Program-made: the position numbers and the translations under genes
DNA from: Croceitalea sp947503285
Lineage (GTDB): Bacteria; Bacteroidota; Bacteroidia; Flavobacteriales; Flavobacteriaceae
DNA: 64,000 bases
Direction of reading: 5' to 3'
NCBI RefSeq assembly: GCF_036985505.1
Contig: NZ_BTGQ01000004.1
Span: forward strand, 434,001-498,000
Shown here: positions 8,111 to 15,137 of the stretch, piece after piece
Layout: each line of letters opens with the position of its first letter
Position numbering within the stretch: position 1 is the stretch's first letter
The notes under the pieces: model-generated
What the model saw: only the letters and a program-made list of their open reading frames with translations
Told to the model about the DNA's origin: nothing
Database searches by the model: none

Positions 8111-8389
8111 TTACTTTTTACCTTTATTTTTAGCACCGGCATGTCCTCTAAAAGAACGTGTTGGTGAAAATTCCCCTAATTTATGACCTACCATGTTTTC
8201 TGTAACATACACAGGTACAAATTGCCTACCGTTATGAACAGCTATAGTTTGCCCAACAAAATCAGGTGTTATCATTGAAGCTCGTGACCAAGTTTTGATT
8301 ACGGACTTCTTACCTGACTCAACATTCTGTTGAACTTTTTTCTCTAAACTATGATGAACGTAAGGTCCCTTTTTTAATGAACGTGCCAT
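8111..8389 (-). CDS. rpsS: 30S ribosomal protein S19
   Basis: A 92-residue protein starting MARSLKKGPYVHHSLEKKV with the S19 signature VYVTENMVGHKLGEFSPTR. S19 pairs with S13 in the 30S head. It is separated from rplV by 3 bp and from rplB by 12 bp. Confidence 0.97.
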   Translation of the reverse strand: MARSLKKGPYVHHSLEKKVQQNVESGKKSVIKTWSRASMITPDFVGQTIAVHNGRQFVPVYVTENMVGHKLGEFSPTRSFRGHAGAKNKGKK

Positions 8390-8401
8390 TTACTTTTTCT
8401 T

Positions 8402-9226
8402 TTATTTCTTTCTACGTTCGATGATATATCTATTACTATCTTTCGTCTTAGAACGTGTTCTATAACCTTTAGCAGGAATACCATTCTTAGATCTTGGGTG
8501 ACCACCAGATGCACGGCCCTCACCACCACCCATTGGGTGATCCACAGGATTCATTACCACTGGTCTTGTTCTAGGCCTTCTACCTAACCATCTACTTCTA
8601 CCCGCTTTACCGGATACCAATAATTGATGGTCAGAATTGGAAACCGCACCAATTGTAGCCAAACAATTGGCTAAAATCAATCTCGTTTCACCTGATGGCA
8701 ATTTAATAGTCACAAACTTTCCATCTTTTGCCATTAATTGCGCAAAAGTACCAGCACTTCTCGCCATAACGGCTCCCTGACCTGGACGAAGTTCTATACA
8801 AGAAATTATTGTTCCTAAAGGTATATTGCTCAAAAACAATGCGTTTCCAATTTCTGGAGCCGCCTTATCACCTGAAACCACTTTTTGACCTACTTGAAGA
8901 CCATTTTGGGCTACAACATATCTCTTTTCGCCGTCTTTATACTCCAACAGTGCTATAAATGCCGTTCTGTTCGGATCATACTGAATCGACTTCACCTCTG
9001 CAGTTACTCCCTGCTTTTCCCTTTTGAAGTCGATAATGCGATACCTCCTTTTATGACCACCACCTCTATGGCTCATGGTCATTTTTCCTTGACTGTTTCT
9101 ACCTCCTGACTTTTTTAACGGAGCAAGCAAGCTTTTCTCCGGCTTATCAGTAGTAATCGCGTCAAATCCGTTTACTACTCTAAAACGCTGTCCGGGAGTG
9201 ATTGGTTTTAATTTTCTAACTGACAT
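8402..9226 (-). CDS. rplB: 50S ribosomal protein L2
   Basis: A 274-residue L2 with the OB-fold N-terminal half (KSGGRNSQGKMTMSHRGGG) and the SH3-like C-terminal half. The conserved region near the peptidyl-transferase centre, NPVDHPMGGGEGRASGG, contains the essential histidine. The order rplW-rplB-rpsS is standard. Confidence 0.98.
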   Translation of the reverse strand: MSVRKLKPITPGQRFRVVNGFDAITTDKPEKSLLAPLKKSGGRNSQGKMTMSHRGGGHKRRYRIIDFKREKQGVTAEVKSIQYDPNRTAFIALLEYKDGEKRYVVAQNGLQVGQKVVSGDKAAPEIGNALFLSNIPLGTIISCIELRPGQGAVMARSAGTFAQLMAKDGKFVTIKLPSGETRLILANCLATIGAVSNSDHQLLVSGKAGRSRWLGRRPRTRPVVMNPVDHPMGGGEGRASGGHPRSKNGIPAKGYRTRSKTKDSNRYIIERRKK

Positions 9227-9235
9227 TACTTGTCT

Positions 9236-9526
9236 TTATAGATTACTGTAAAAATCAATGATATCTCCTTCTGCTACATCAACGACCGCTTTTTTACGCG
9301 AATTCGTCTTACCGTGTTGAATACCGGTCTTTGTGTAACGTGTTTTACGCTCTGGACCATAATTCATCGTTCTAACCTTTTCAACCGTCACACCATAAGC
9401 AGTTTCTACCGCTTCTTTGATTTGTAGTTTGTTGGCCTTAGGGTCAACATAGAAACCATAACGATTGAAAAGCTCGCTGTCAGCGGTCATCTTTTCTGTA
9501 ATGATTGGCTTTATCAACACACTCAT
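9236..9526 (-). CDS. rplW: 50S ribosomal protein L23
   Basis: A 96-residue protein (MSVLIKPIITEKMTADSE) with the L23 core motif ANKLQIKEAVETAYGVTVEKV. L23 flanks the nascent-chain exit and anchors trigger factor and SRP. It lies 7 bp after rplD. Confidence 0.96.
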   Translation of the reverse strand: MSVLIKPIITEKMTADSELFNRYGFYVDPKANKLQIKEAVETAYGVTVEKVRTMNYGPERKTRYTKTGIQHGKTNSRKKAVVDVAEGDIIDFYSNL

Positions 9527-9533
9527 GATCTAC

Positions 9534-10163
9534 TTATTTACTTAGATTAGATTCAATTCCTTCTAAAGCACTTTCCATAACCACTAAACTTTTAGCATTA
9601 AGAATTTTGTAAGTGCTTAATTCTGCGCTTTTTACAACTTCAGAACCTTTGAAATTTCGCGACGACAAATATACGCTATTATTCGAGTCGCCCAATACAA
9701 TCAAAGACTTTTTCTGTTCAATGCCCAAAGACTTCAAAACCTGAACAAAATCCTTAGTCTTAGGGGTCTCAAAGCTAAAGTCCTCTACAACTAGCACAGC
9801 CTTGTCTTTTGATTTCAAGCTTAAGGCCGATTTACGTGCCAAACGCTTTACATTCTTGTTTAACTTTTGGGCATAATCTTTTGGTCTTGGGCCAAAGATT
9901 CTACCACCACCTCTAAAAACCGGGGATTTAATACTACCAGCTCTAGCAGTACCAGTACCTTTTTGTTTCTTAATCTTTCTGGTACTTCCTGCAATCTCTG
10001 CCCGCTCCTTAGCTTTATGGGTACCTTGCCTTTGATGCGCCAAATACTGTTTTACATCCAAATAAATGGCATGTTCATTTGGCTCTATTCCGAATACATC
10101 CTTAGAAAGTTCGACCTTTCTACCTGTATCTTTTCCTTTAATATCTAAAACTGCTACTTTCAT
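9534..10163 (-). CDS. rplD: 50S ribosomal protein L4
   Basis: A 209-residue protein with the L4 extended loop that reaches the exit tunnel (KQKGTGTARAGSIKSPVFRG) followed by the globular Rossmann-like domain. In enterobacteria L4 represses its own S10 operon. Here the structured gap lies upstream of rplC rather than upstream of rpsJ, so an L4-type loop is possible but unproven. Confidence 0.97.
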   Translation of the reverse strand: MKVAVLDIKGKDTGRKVELSKDVFGIEPNEHAIYLDVKQYLAHQRQGTHKAKERAEIAGSTRKIKKQKGTGTARAGSIKSPVFRGGGRIFGPRPKDYAQKLNKNVKRLARKSALSLKSKDKAVLVVEDFSFETPKTKDFVQVLKSLGIEQKKSLIVLGDSNNSVYLSSRNFKGSEVVKSAELSTYKILNAKSLVVMESALEGIESNLSK

Positions 10164-10167
10164 TACC

Positions 10168-10785
10168 TTACTTTTCTACGGTTACGTAAGCATTTTTATG
10201 ACCAGGTATTGCTCCCTTAACAACAATAATGTTCTTTTCAGGAACCACTTTCAATACGCGTAGATTTTGAACAGTAACCCGTTCGCCACCCATTCTACCG
10301 GCCATCTTCATACCTTTAAATACCCTAGCAGGATACGAGGCAGCACCAATGGAACCCGGAGCCCTCAGCCTATTATGCTGACCATGGGTAGCCTGACCAA
10401 CACCGCCGAAACCATGCCTTTTGACCACACCTTGAAAACCTTTACCTTTTGACGTACCAATAACATCAACAAATTCCCCTTCTTTAAAAAGATCGACACC
10501 TACGGTATCACCCAATTTAAATTCTCCTTCAAAATCACGGAATTCAACAACTTTTTTCTTGGGAGAAGAACCTGCTTTTTTAACATGGCCTATTTCAGCC
10601 TTATTAGCACGCTTTTCTGCCTTGTCATCGAAACCGAGCTGAAGGGCACTATACCCGTCTACCTCTTCGGTTCTGACTTGGGTAACCACACATGGTCCAG
10701 CTTGAATGACGGTACATGGAATGTTCTTTCCGTTCTCGTCAAAGATGCTGGTCATGCCGATTTTTTTTCCTATTAACCCAGACAT
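10168..10785 (-). CDS. rplC: 50S ribosomal protein L3
   Basis: A 205-residue protein starting MSGLIGKKIGMTSIFDENGK with the conserved L3 loop (GVVKRHGFGGVGQATHGQH) that approaches the peptidyl-transferase centre. It is the first gene after the 158-bp structured gap behind rpsJ. The sub-operon rplC-rplD-rplW-rplB follows without gaps above 15 bp. Confidence 0.97.
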   Translation of the reverse strand: MSGLIGKKIGMTSIFDENGKNIPCTVIQAGPCVVTQVRTEEVDGYSALQLGFDDKAEKRANKAEIGHVKKAGSSPKKKVVEFRDFEGEFKLGDTVGVDLFKEGEFVDVIGTSKGKGFQGVVKRHGFGGVGQATHGQHNRLRAPGSIGAASYPARVFKGMKMAGRMGGERVTVQNLRVLKVVPEKNIIVVKGAIPGHKNAYVTVEK

Positions 10786-10946
10786 TTGATATTAATTATT
10801 AATTATTTCTTCAATCTATTCGCCAATTTAATGGCACTAAAAAAGGGTCAAGAAAATCCTCTGACCCAGATTTTTTTCTTTCACCGTTTTTCCCTCGCCC
10901 GCAGCTCAGGACATGTATCTCTTTTTTCAAAGAGCGTGCAAATTTA
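10786..10946 (-). promoter_or_regulatory. Structured rpsJ-rplC intergenic leader with a possible internal promoter
   Basis: This is the longest gap (158 bp) in the superoperon. On the minus strand a TAAATTTG element (10939-10946), matching the Bacteroidota -7 consensus, overlaps the 3' end of rpsJ. Its -33 partner is weak (TGG, 17 bp away). Next comes a perfect 6-bp hairpin with a GAAA tetraloop (10919-10934), then a terminator-like hairpin (10839-10867) about 53 bp before the rplC start. The layout suggests an RNA leader controlling rplC and the genes after it. The ligand, possibly a ribosomal protein, is inference. Confidence 0.5.
10839..10867 (-). terminator. Terminator-like hairpin between rpsJ and rplC (attenuator candidate)
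   Basis: On the minus strand GGGTCA (10862-10867) pairs with TGACCC (10845-10850), and six T residues follow at once (10839-10844). The stem may extend by two pairs past a bulge. Because essential genes lie downstream, full termination is unlikely; partial or regulated termination fits better. Confidence 0.55.
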
Positions 10947-11249
10947 CACTTTTATTTCGACTTCCACACCACTTGGCAACTCTAATTTCATTAAAGCATC
11001 AATTGTTTTGGAAGAAGAGCTATAAATATCCAATAATCGCTTGTAAGAACTTAACTGGAATTGCTCTCTTGATTTCTTGTTCACGTGCGGTGAACGTAAA
11101 ACTGTAAATATTTTTTTGTGCGTTGGCAATGGAATCGGACCGGTAACCACAGCACCCGTCGTCTTAACCGTCTTAACGATTTTTTCAGCAGACTTGTCCA
11201 CCAAATTGTGATCGTAGGACTTCAATTTAATTCTTATTTTTTGACTCAT
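10944..11249 (-). CDS. rpsJ: 30S ribosomal protein S10
   Basis: A 101-residue protein starting MSQKIRIKLKSYDHNLVDKS with the S10 motif GPIPLPTHKKIFTVLRSPHVNKKSREQ split over the middle of the chain. Besides its place in the 30S head, S10 is the NusE partner of NusB in transcription antitermination. It follows fusA by 10 bp with no tuf gene between them. Confidence 0.97.
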   Translation of the reverse strand: MSQKIRIKLKSYDHNLVDKSAEKIVKTVKTTGAVVTGPIPLPTHKKIFTVLRSPHVNKKSREQFQLSSYKRLLDIYSSSSKTIDALMKLELPSGVEVEIKV

Positions 11250-11259
11250 CTTCTGATAT

Positions 11260-13386
11260 TTAAACCGTTACTCCTTTAGCTACTTTAATCACTTCTTCTG
11301 CAATATTACTTGGCGTCTCTGCATAATGCGAGAATTCCATCGTAGAAGTAGCCCTACCTGATGATAAGGTTCTTAATGCGGTTACATAACCGAACATTTC
11401 TGATAACGGAACTTCACCTTTAACAACTTTTGAACCTGCCCTATCACTCATGTCACTAATAGTGCCACGACGTCTATTCAAATCGCCAACAATATCGCCC
11501 ATATTTTCCTCAGGGGTCAAAACCTCAATTTTCATGATAGGCTCCATCAACACGGAACGAGCAGCTTTTGCAGCAACTTTATATCCCATTTTTGCAGCCA
11601 ACTCAAAAGATAATGAATCAGAATCGACAGGGTGGAAAGAACCATCCTTAAGGGTAACTTTCATACTATCCATTTCGAATCCGGCCAAAGGACCATTCTT
11701 CATAGCCTCTTTAAATCCTTTTTCAACTGAAGGAATATATTCTTTAGGTATGTTACCACCTTTTATTACGTTCACAAATTCAAGACCTTCGACTTCATCA
11801 CCTGCAGGTTCCATTGTAAATACAATATCGGCGAACTTACCACGACCACCGGATTGTTTCTTATAAACCTCCCTGTGATCGGCAACTTGCGTTATTGCTT
11901 CTTTGTATTCTACCTGTGGTTGGCCTTGATTGACATCAACTTTGAATTCACGTCTCAAACGATCAACGATAATATCCAAATGAAGTTCACCCATACCAGA
12001 AATAATGGTCTGACCGGAAGCTTCATCCGTTTTTACTTGGAATGTTGGATCTTCTTCAGCCAATTTAGCCAAGGACATACCCAATTTATCAACATCTGCC
12101 TTAGTCTTCGGCTCAACGGCGATACCAATTACAGGATCGGGAAAATCCATACTTTCAAGAACAATAGGATGCTTCTCAGAAGACATCGTATCTCCAGTTT
12201 TGATATCCTTAAACCCTACGGCAGCACCAATATCACCAGCTTCAATGTAATCAATAGCATTTTGCTTGTTGGAGTGCATCTGATAGATACGAGAGATACG
12301 CTCTTTTTTACCTGAACGATTGTTCAAAATATAAGAACCTGCATCTAATCGACCCGAATAAGCTCTAAAGAAGGCCAAACGACCAACAAATGGGTCCGTG
12401 GCAATTTTAAAGGCCAAAGCTGCGAAAGGCTCTTTAGCATCAGGCTTTCTTGTGATTTCAGCTCCTGTATCAGGATCCGTACCGACAATATCATCTTTGT
12501 CAATTGGTGAAGGTAGGTACCTACATACGGCATCCAACAAAAACTGGACTCCTTTATTCTTGAACGAAGAACCACATATCATAGGAATGATAGCACGATC
12601 CATAACCGCGGCCCTTAAGGCAGCGTGTACTTCTTCTTCGGTGATGGAATCTTCATCTTCAAAGAACTTTTCCATCAATTCCTCATCATACTCCGCAACA
12701 GCCTCAATTAAAGCACCTCTATACTCCTTGACCTCAGCTTTCATTTCTTCAGGAATATCGATTACATCAAAAGTAGAACCAAATCCTTCTTCGTGCCATA
12801 CGATAGCCCTGTTCTTTGCCAAGTCAACGATTCCTTTAAAATCAGCTTCTTCACCGATTGGTAGAACGATTGGCACCGCATTGGAGCCAAGCATTTCTTT
12901 AACTTGCTTACAAACCATCAAGAAATTTGATCCTTGACGATCCATTTTATTCACAAAACCAATTCTTGGCACCTTATAGTTGTCGGCCAATCTCCAGTTG
13001 GTCTCAGATTGTGGCTCTACACCATCGACTGCACTGAACAGAAAAACCAATCCATCAAGAACACGCAATGAACGATTTACCTCAACCGTAAAATCAACGT
13101 GCCCGGGAGTATCAATAATATTAAAATGGTATCCTTTTGCATCAGCAGTTGGCTGACCATTTTCGGTTGGAAAATTCCAGGTACAGGTCGTTGCAGCAGA
13201 CGTAATGGTAATACCACGCTCTTGCTCTTGCTCCATCCAGTCCATTGTAGCGGCACCATCATGGACCTCACCAATCTTATGACTCACACCGGTATAGAAC
13301 AATATGCGCTCTGTAGTCGTGGTCTTACCAGCATCAATATGTGCCGCAATACCTATATTTCTCGTGTATTTTAAATCTCTTCCCAT
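11260..13386 (-). CDS. fusA: Elongation factor G
   Basis: A 708-residue translational GTPase. The G1 P-loop reads AHIDAGKTT at about residues 15-23; the switch region contains RGITITSA, G3 is DTPGH and G4 is NKMD. Domains II to V follow, with the domain IV loop GSFHPVDSDS. EF-G drives translocation and, with RRF, ribosome recycling. Length is typical of canonical bacterial EF-G. It sits between rpsG (6 bp) and rpsJ (10 bp). Confidence 0.98.
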   Translation of the reverse strand: MGRDLKYTRNIGIAAHIDAGKTTTTERILFYTGVSHKIGEVHDGAATMDWMEQEQERGITITSAATTCTWNFPTENGQPTADAKGYHFNIIDTPGHVDFTVEVNRSLRVLDGLVFLFSAVDGVEPQSETNWRLADNYKVPRIGFVNKMDRQGSNFLMVCKQVKEMLGSNAVPIVLPIGEEADFKGIVDLAKNRAIVWHEEGFGSTFDVIDIPEEMKAEVKEYRGALIEAVAEYDEELMEKFFEDEDSITEEEVHAALRAAVMDRAIIPMICGSSFKNKGVQFLLDAVCRYLPSPIDKDDIVGTDPDTGAEITRKPDAKEPFAALAFKIATDPFVGRLAFFRAYSGRLDAGSYILNNRSGKKERISRIYQMHSNKQNAIDYIEAGDIGAAVGFKDIKTGDTMSSEKHPIVLESMDFPDPVIGIAVEPKTKADVDKLGMSLAKLAEEDPTFQVKTDEASGQTIISGMGELHLDIIVDRLRREFKVDVNQGQPQVEYKEAITQVADHREVYKKQSGGRGKFADIVFTMEPAGDEVEGLEFVNVIKGGNIPKEYIPSVEKGFKEAMKNGPLAGFEMDSMKVTLKDGSFHPVDSDSLSFELAAKMGYKVAAKAARSVLMEPIMKIEVLTPEENMGDIVGDLNRRRGTISDMSDRAGSKVVKGEVPLSEMFGYVTALRTLSSGRATSTMEFSHYAETPSNIAEEVIKVAKGVTV

Positions 13387-13392
13387 TGCTAA

Positions 13393-13869
13393 TTAAAATC
13401 TGAAGTGTGAGAATGCTTTGTTCGCTTCGGCCATCTTGTGGGTATCCACCCGCTTTTTGACCGCCGCGCCTTCTTCTTTTGCAGCAGCCAAGACCTCTGC
13501 AGCCAGTTTTTGTGCCATTGATTTCTCATTACGCTTTCTTGCATAAAGAATCAACCACTTCATCGCTGTTGAAATCTTCCTATCTGGGCGTATCTGCATT
13601 GGTATTTGAAATGTAGCACCACCTACCCTCCTACTACGCACTTCAACATGGGGCATTACATTTGATAAAGCATCTTTCCAAAGCTCTAATGCAGTTTTCT
13701 CTTCATCGGTGTTTTTTTCCGCTACGATATCAATAGCGTCATAAAATACCTTGAAAGCAACGGACTTTTTACCGTCCCACATCATCATATTCACAAATCG
13801 TGTCACCAATTGGTCACCAAATCTTGGATCTGGCAACAATGGTCTTTTCTTTGCCTGTCTTTTTCTCAT
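13393..13869 (-). CDS. rpsG: 30S ribosomal protein S7
   Basis: A 158-residue protein starting MRKRQAKKRPLLPDPRFGD with the S7 signature DPRFGDQLVTRFVNMMM and the beta-hairpin region VRSRRVGGATFQIP. S7 nucleates assembly of the 30S head and lies at the mRNA exit. In E. coli it regulates the str operon by feedback. It is 24 bp from rpsL. Confidence 0.97.
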   Translation of the reverse strand: MRKRQAKKRPLLPDPRFGDQLVTRFVNMMMWDGKKSVAFKVFYDAIDIVAEKNTDEEKTALELWKDALSNVMPHVEVRSRRVGGATFQIPMQIRPDRKISTAMKWLILYARKRNEKSMAQKLAAEVLAAAKEEGAAVKKRVDTHKMAEANKAFSHFRF

Positions 13870-13893
13870 CGTTTCTTACTAAAGTCTTTTAAA

Positions 13894-14268
13894 TTACTTT
13901 TTTGGTCTTTTCGCACCATACTTAGACCTACGTTGCGTTCTACCCGCAACACCTGCGGTATCCAATGCTCCACGAACGATGTGGTATCTAACTCCCGGTA
14001 AATCTTTTACCCTTCCACCTCTTACCAATACTATCGAGTGCTCTTGGAGGTTATGCCCTTCTCCAGGAATGTATGCATTTACCTCTTTACCATTAGTCAA
14101 CCTAACCCTAGCAACTTTTCGCATCGCTGAATTTGGTTTTTTAGGTGTAGTAGTGTAAACACGCGTACAAACTCCCCTTCGTTGTGGGCAAGAATCCAAA
14201 GCGGCCGATTTACTCTTCTTGGTAATTGTGACCCTTCCTTTTCTTACTAATTGTGAAATTGTTGGCAT
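13894..14268 (-). CDS. rpsL: 30S ribosomal protein S12
   Basis: A 124-residue protein, first gene of the superoperon. It contains the decoding-centre loops TTPKKPNSAMRK (Lys43) and GGRVKDLPGVRYH (Lys88). Both lysines, the positions usually altered in streptomycin-resistant mutants, are wild type, so no target-based resistance is indicated. Confidence 0.97.
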   Translation of the reverse strand: MPTISQLVRKGRVTITKKSKSAALDSCPQRRGVCTRVYTTTPKKPNSAMRKVARVRLTNGKEVNAYIPGEGHNLQEHSIVLVRGGRVKDLPGVRYHIVRGALDTAGVAGRTQRRSKYGAKRPKK

Positions 14269-14293
14269 TAATAATTTGTATTAAATAAAATAA

Positions 14294-14308
14294 CCCCATT
14301 TTTTGGGG
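14294..14308 (-). promoter_or_regulatory. Hairpin at the very 5' end of the rpsL transcript
   Basis: CCCCA (14304-14308 read on the minus strand) pairs with TGGGG (14294-14298) around a five-base A loop. Given the promoter just upstream, the predicted start of transcription falls at or next to this stem. It could stabilise the mRNA 5' end or take part in regulation. Function is inferred only from position. Confidence 0.4.
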
Positions 14309-14311
14309 CTG

Positions 14312-14341
14312 CAAATGTAGTGATATTTCTTAATTATTCAA
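14312..14341 (-). promoter_or_regulatory. Bacteroidota-type promoter of the ribosomal superoperon
   Basis: On the minus strand TTG (14339-14341) is followed after exactly 19 bp by TACATTTG (14312-14319). This matches the -33 TTG / -7 TAnnTTTG consensus known for the primary sigma factor of Bacteroidota. Transcription should start near 14305 and give a leader of about 37 nt before the rpsL ATG at 14268. Confidence 0.8.
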
Positions 14342-14485
14342 ATGGTTAGGTATTTATTTTAGAAAAACTTCCTAGCATTCCAACAGCCCTTCACACGAAT
14401 CATCAATACGATGGACTATCATCTTAAAAACATTGATTTCACATAGCAATTCTTTAAAAATCTTTACTGTCTTATCACCCACTAC

Positions 14486-14505
14486 AAAAAAAAAAAAAAA
14501 AAAAA
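14486..14505 (+). repeat. Run of about 20 adenines
   Basis: An uninterrupted A tract of about 20 bases between TAC and GACC. It is the longest homopolymer in the window and lies in non-coding DNA about 145 bp upstream of the rpsL promoter. Such runs are prone to slippage and sequencing error. Confidence 0.8.
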
Positions 14506-15009
14506 GACCATACCTTATATTACTGCAATCCTAAAAATAAAGCAGAACAAAACTTTAGGCATCCATTCCCAATCCGACCTGGGGAATCCGGTTTCAATAA
14601 ACCCAAAAAGCAAATCCATTTAAATCAATCATTCAATCACAAATACAAAACGAAATACCATCTAAAAGAAAGGACAACAAGAAATATCGTTTTTCACAGA
14701 ACCCATACCCAAACAATATAGAAAACATAACTCTTCGTTACAGCAATCCTTACGATACGGAAAGACATGAGCTTTGGACATACCACTAAAAGAAAGGGAC
14801 CTGCCTGCGCCCAACATTCACAAAACTAGGGGTACGGTTTCAAAAGAAGCTCTTTTAACACTGGACAAATCAATTGGCAAGAACACAATTAAAAATAACA
14901 ATAACACCCTCATTTTAACTAATACCCATTCAATGGCTCAACCACCATGAAATAAAAATAAATTTTATGCAATTTTTTAACAAAAATTCTTTCGATAATC
15001 GTGTTTAAT

Positions 15010-15032
15010 GCAAATTAGTTAACACAATTTGC
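15010..15032 (+). promoter_or_regulatory. Inverted repeat upstream of susC (operator candidate)
   Basis: GCAAATT (15010-15016) and AATTTGC (15026-15032) are perfect 7-bp inverted arms around a 9-bp centre that contains the palindrome GTTAAC. It lies 106 bp upstream of the susC ATG, a sensible distance for a dimeric regulator. No regulator gene is adjacent, so the binding protein is unknown. Confidence 0.4.
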
Positions 15033-15137
15033 AAGAAGGTTAATATTTGACAAGAGTGTGAAATTTTAGTGAAATTAGTTTGGATTATTAACATGAAATT
15101 ATGATTTTAGCGGCTAGCTAATTCAAATAATTTAAAA

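Larger units (their letters stand above)
14342..15137. other. 796-bp non-coding region between rpsL and susC
   Basis: No ORF with coding character was found on either strand. The plus strand is A/C-rich and poor in G over 14380-14960. It holds a long A homopolymer and, near susC, an inverted repeat. Two stretches (14521-14562 and 14739-14781) look vaguely alike (TAC-GCAATCCT at the start, CTTT-G-CAT at the end) and might be remains of an old duplication, but the match is weak. No convincing promoter for susC was recognised. Confidence 0.6.

Noticed and set aside
11249..11260. Missing tuf between fusA and rpsJ as a deletion
   Set aside because: The 10-bp gap is clean and this arrangement is common in Bacteroidota, where tuf lies elsewhere.
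12398..12937. 179-codon plus-strand open frame inside fusA
   Set aside because: Antisense to the conserved EF-G coding sequence, Ser/Ile-rich translation without motifs.
14521..14781. Direct repeat pair (14521-14562 and 14739-14781) as a mobile-element trace
   Set aside because: Only the ends match well; the middle differs and there is no transposase, target duplication or terminal inverted repeat. Kept only as a note on the region.
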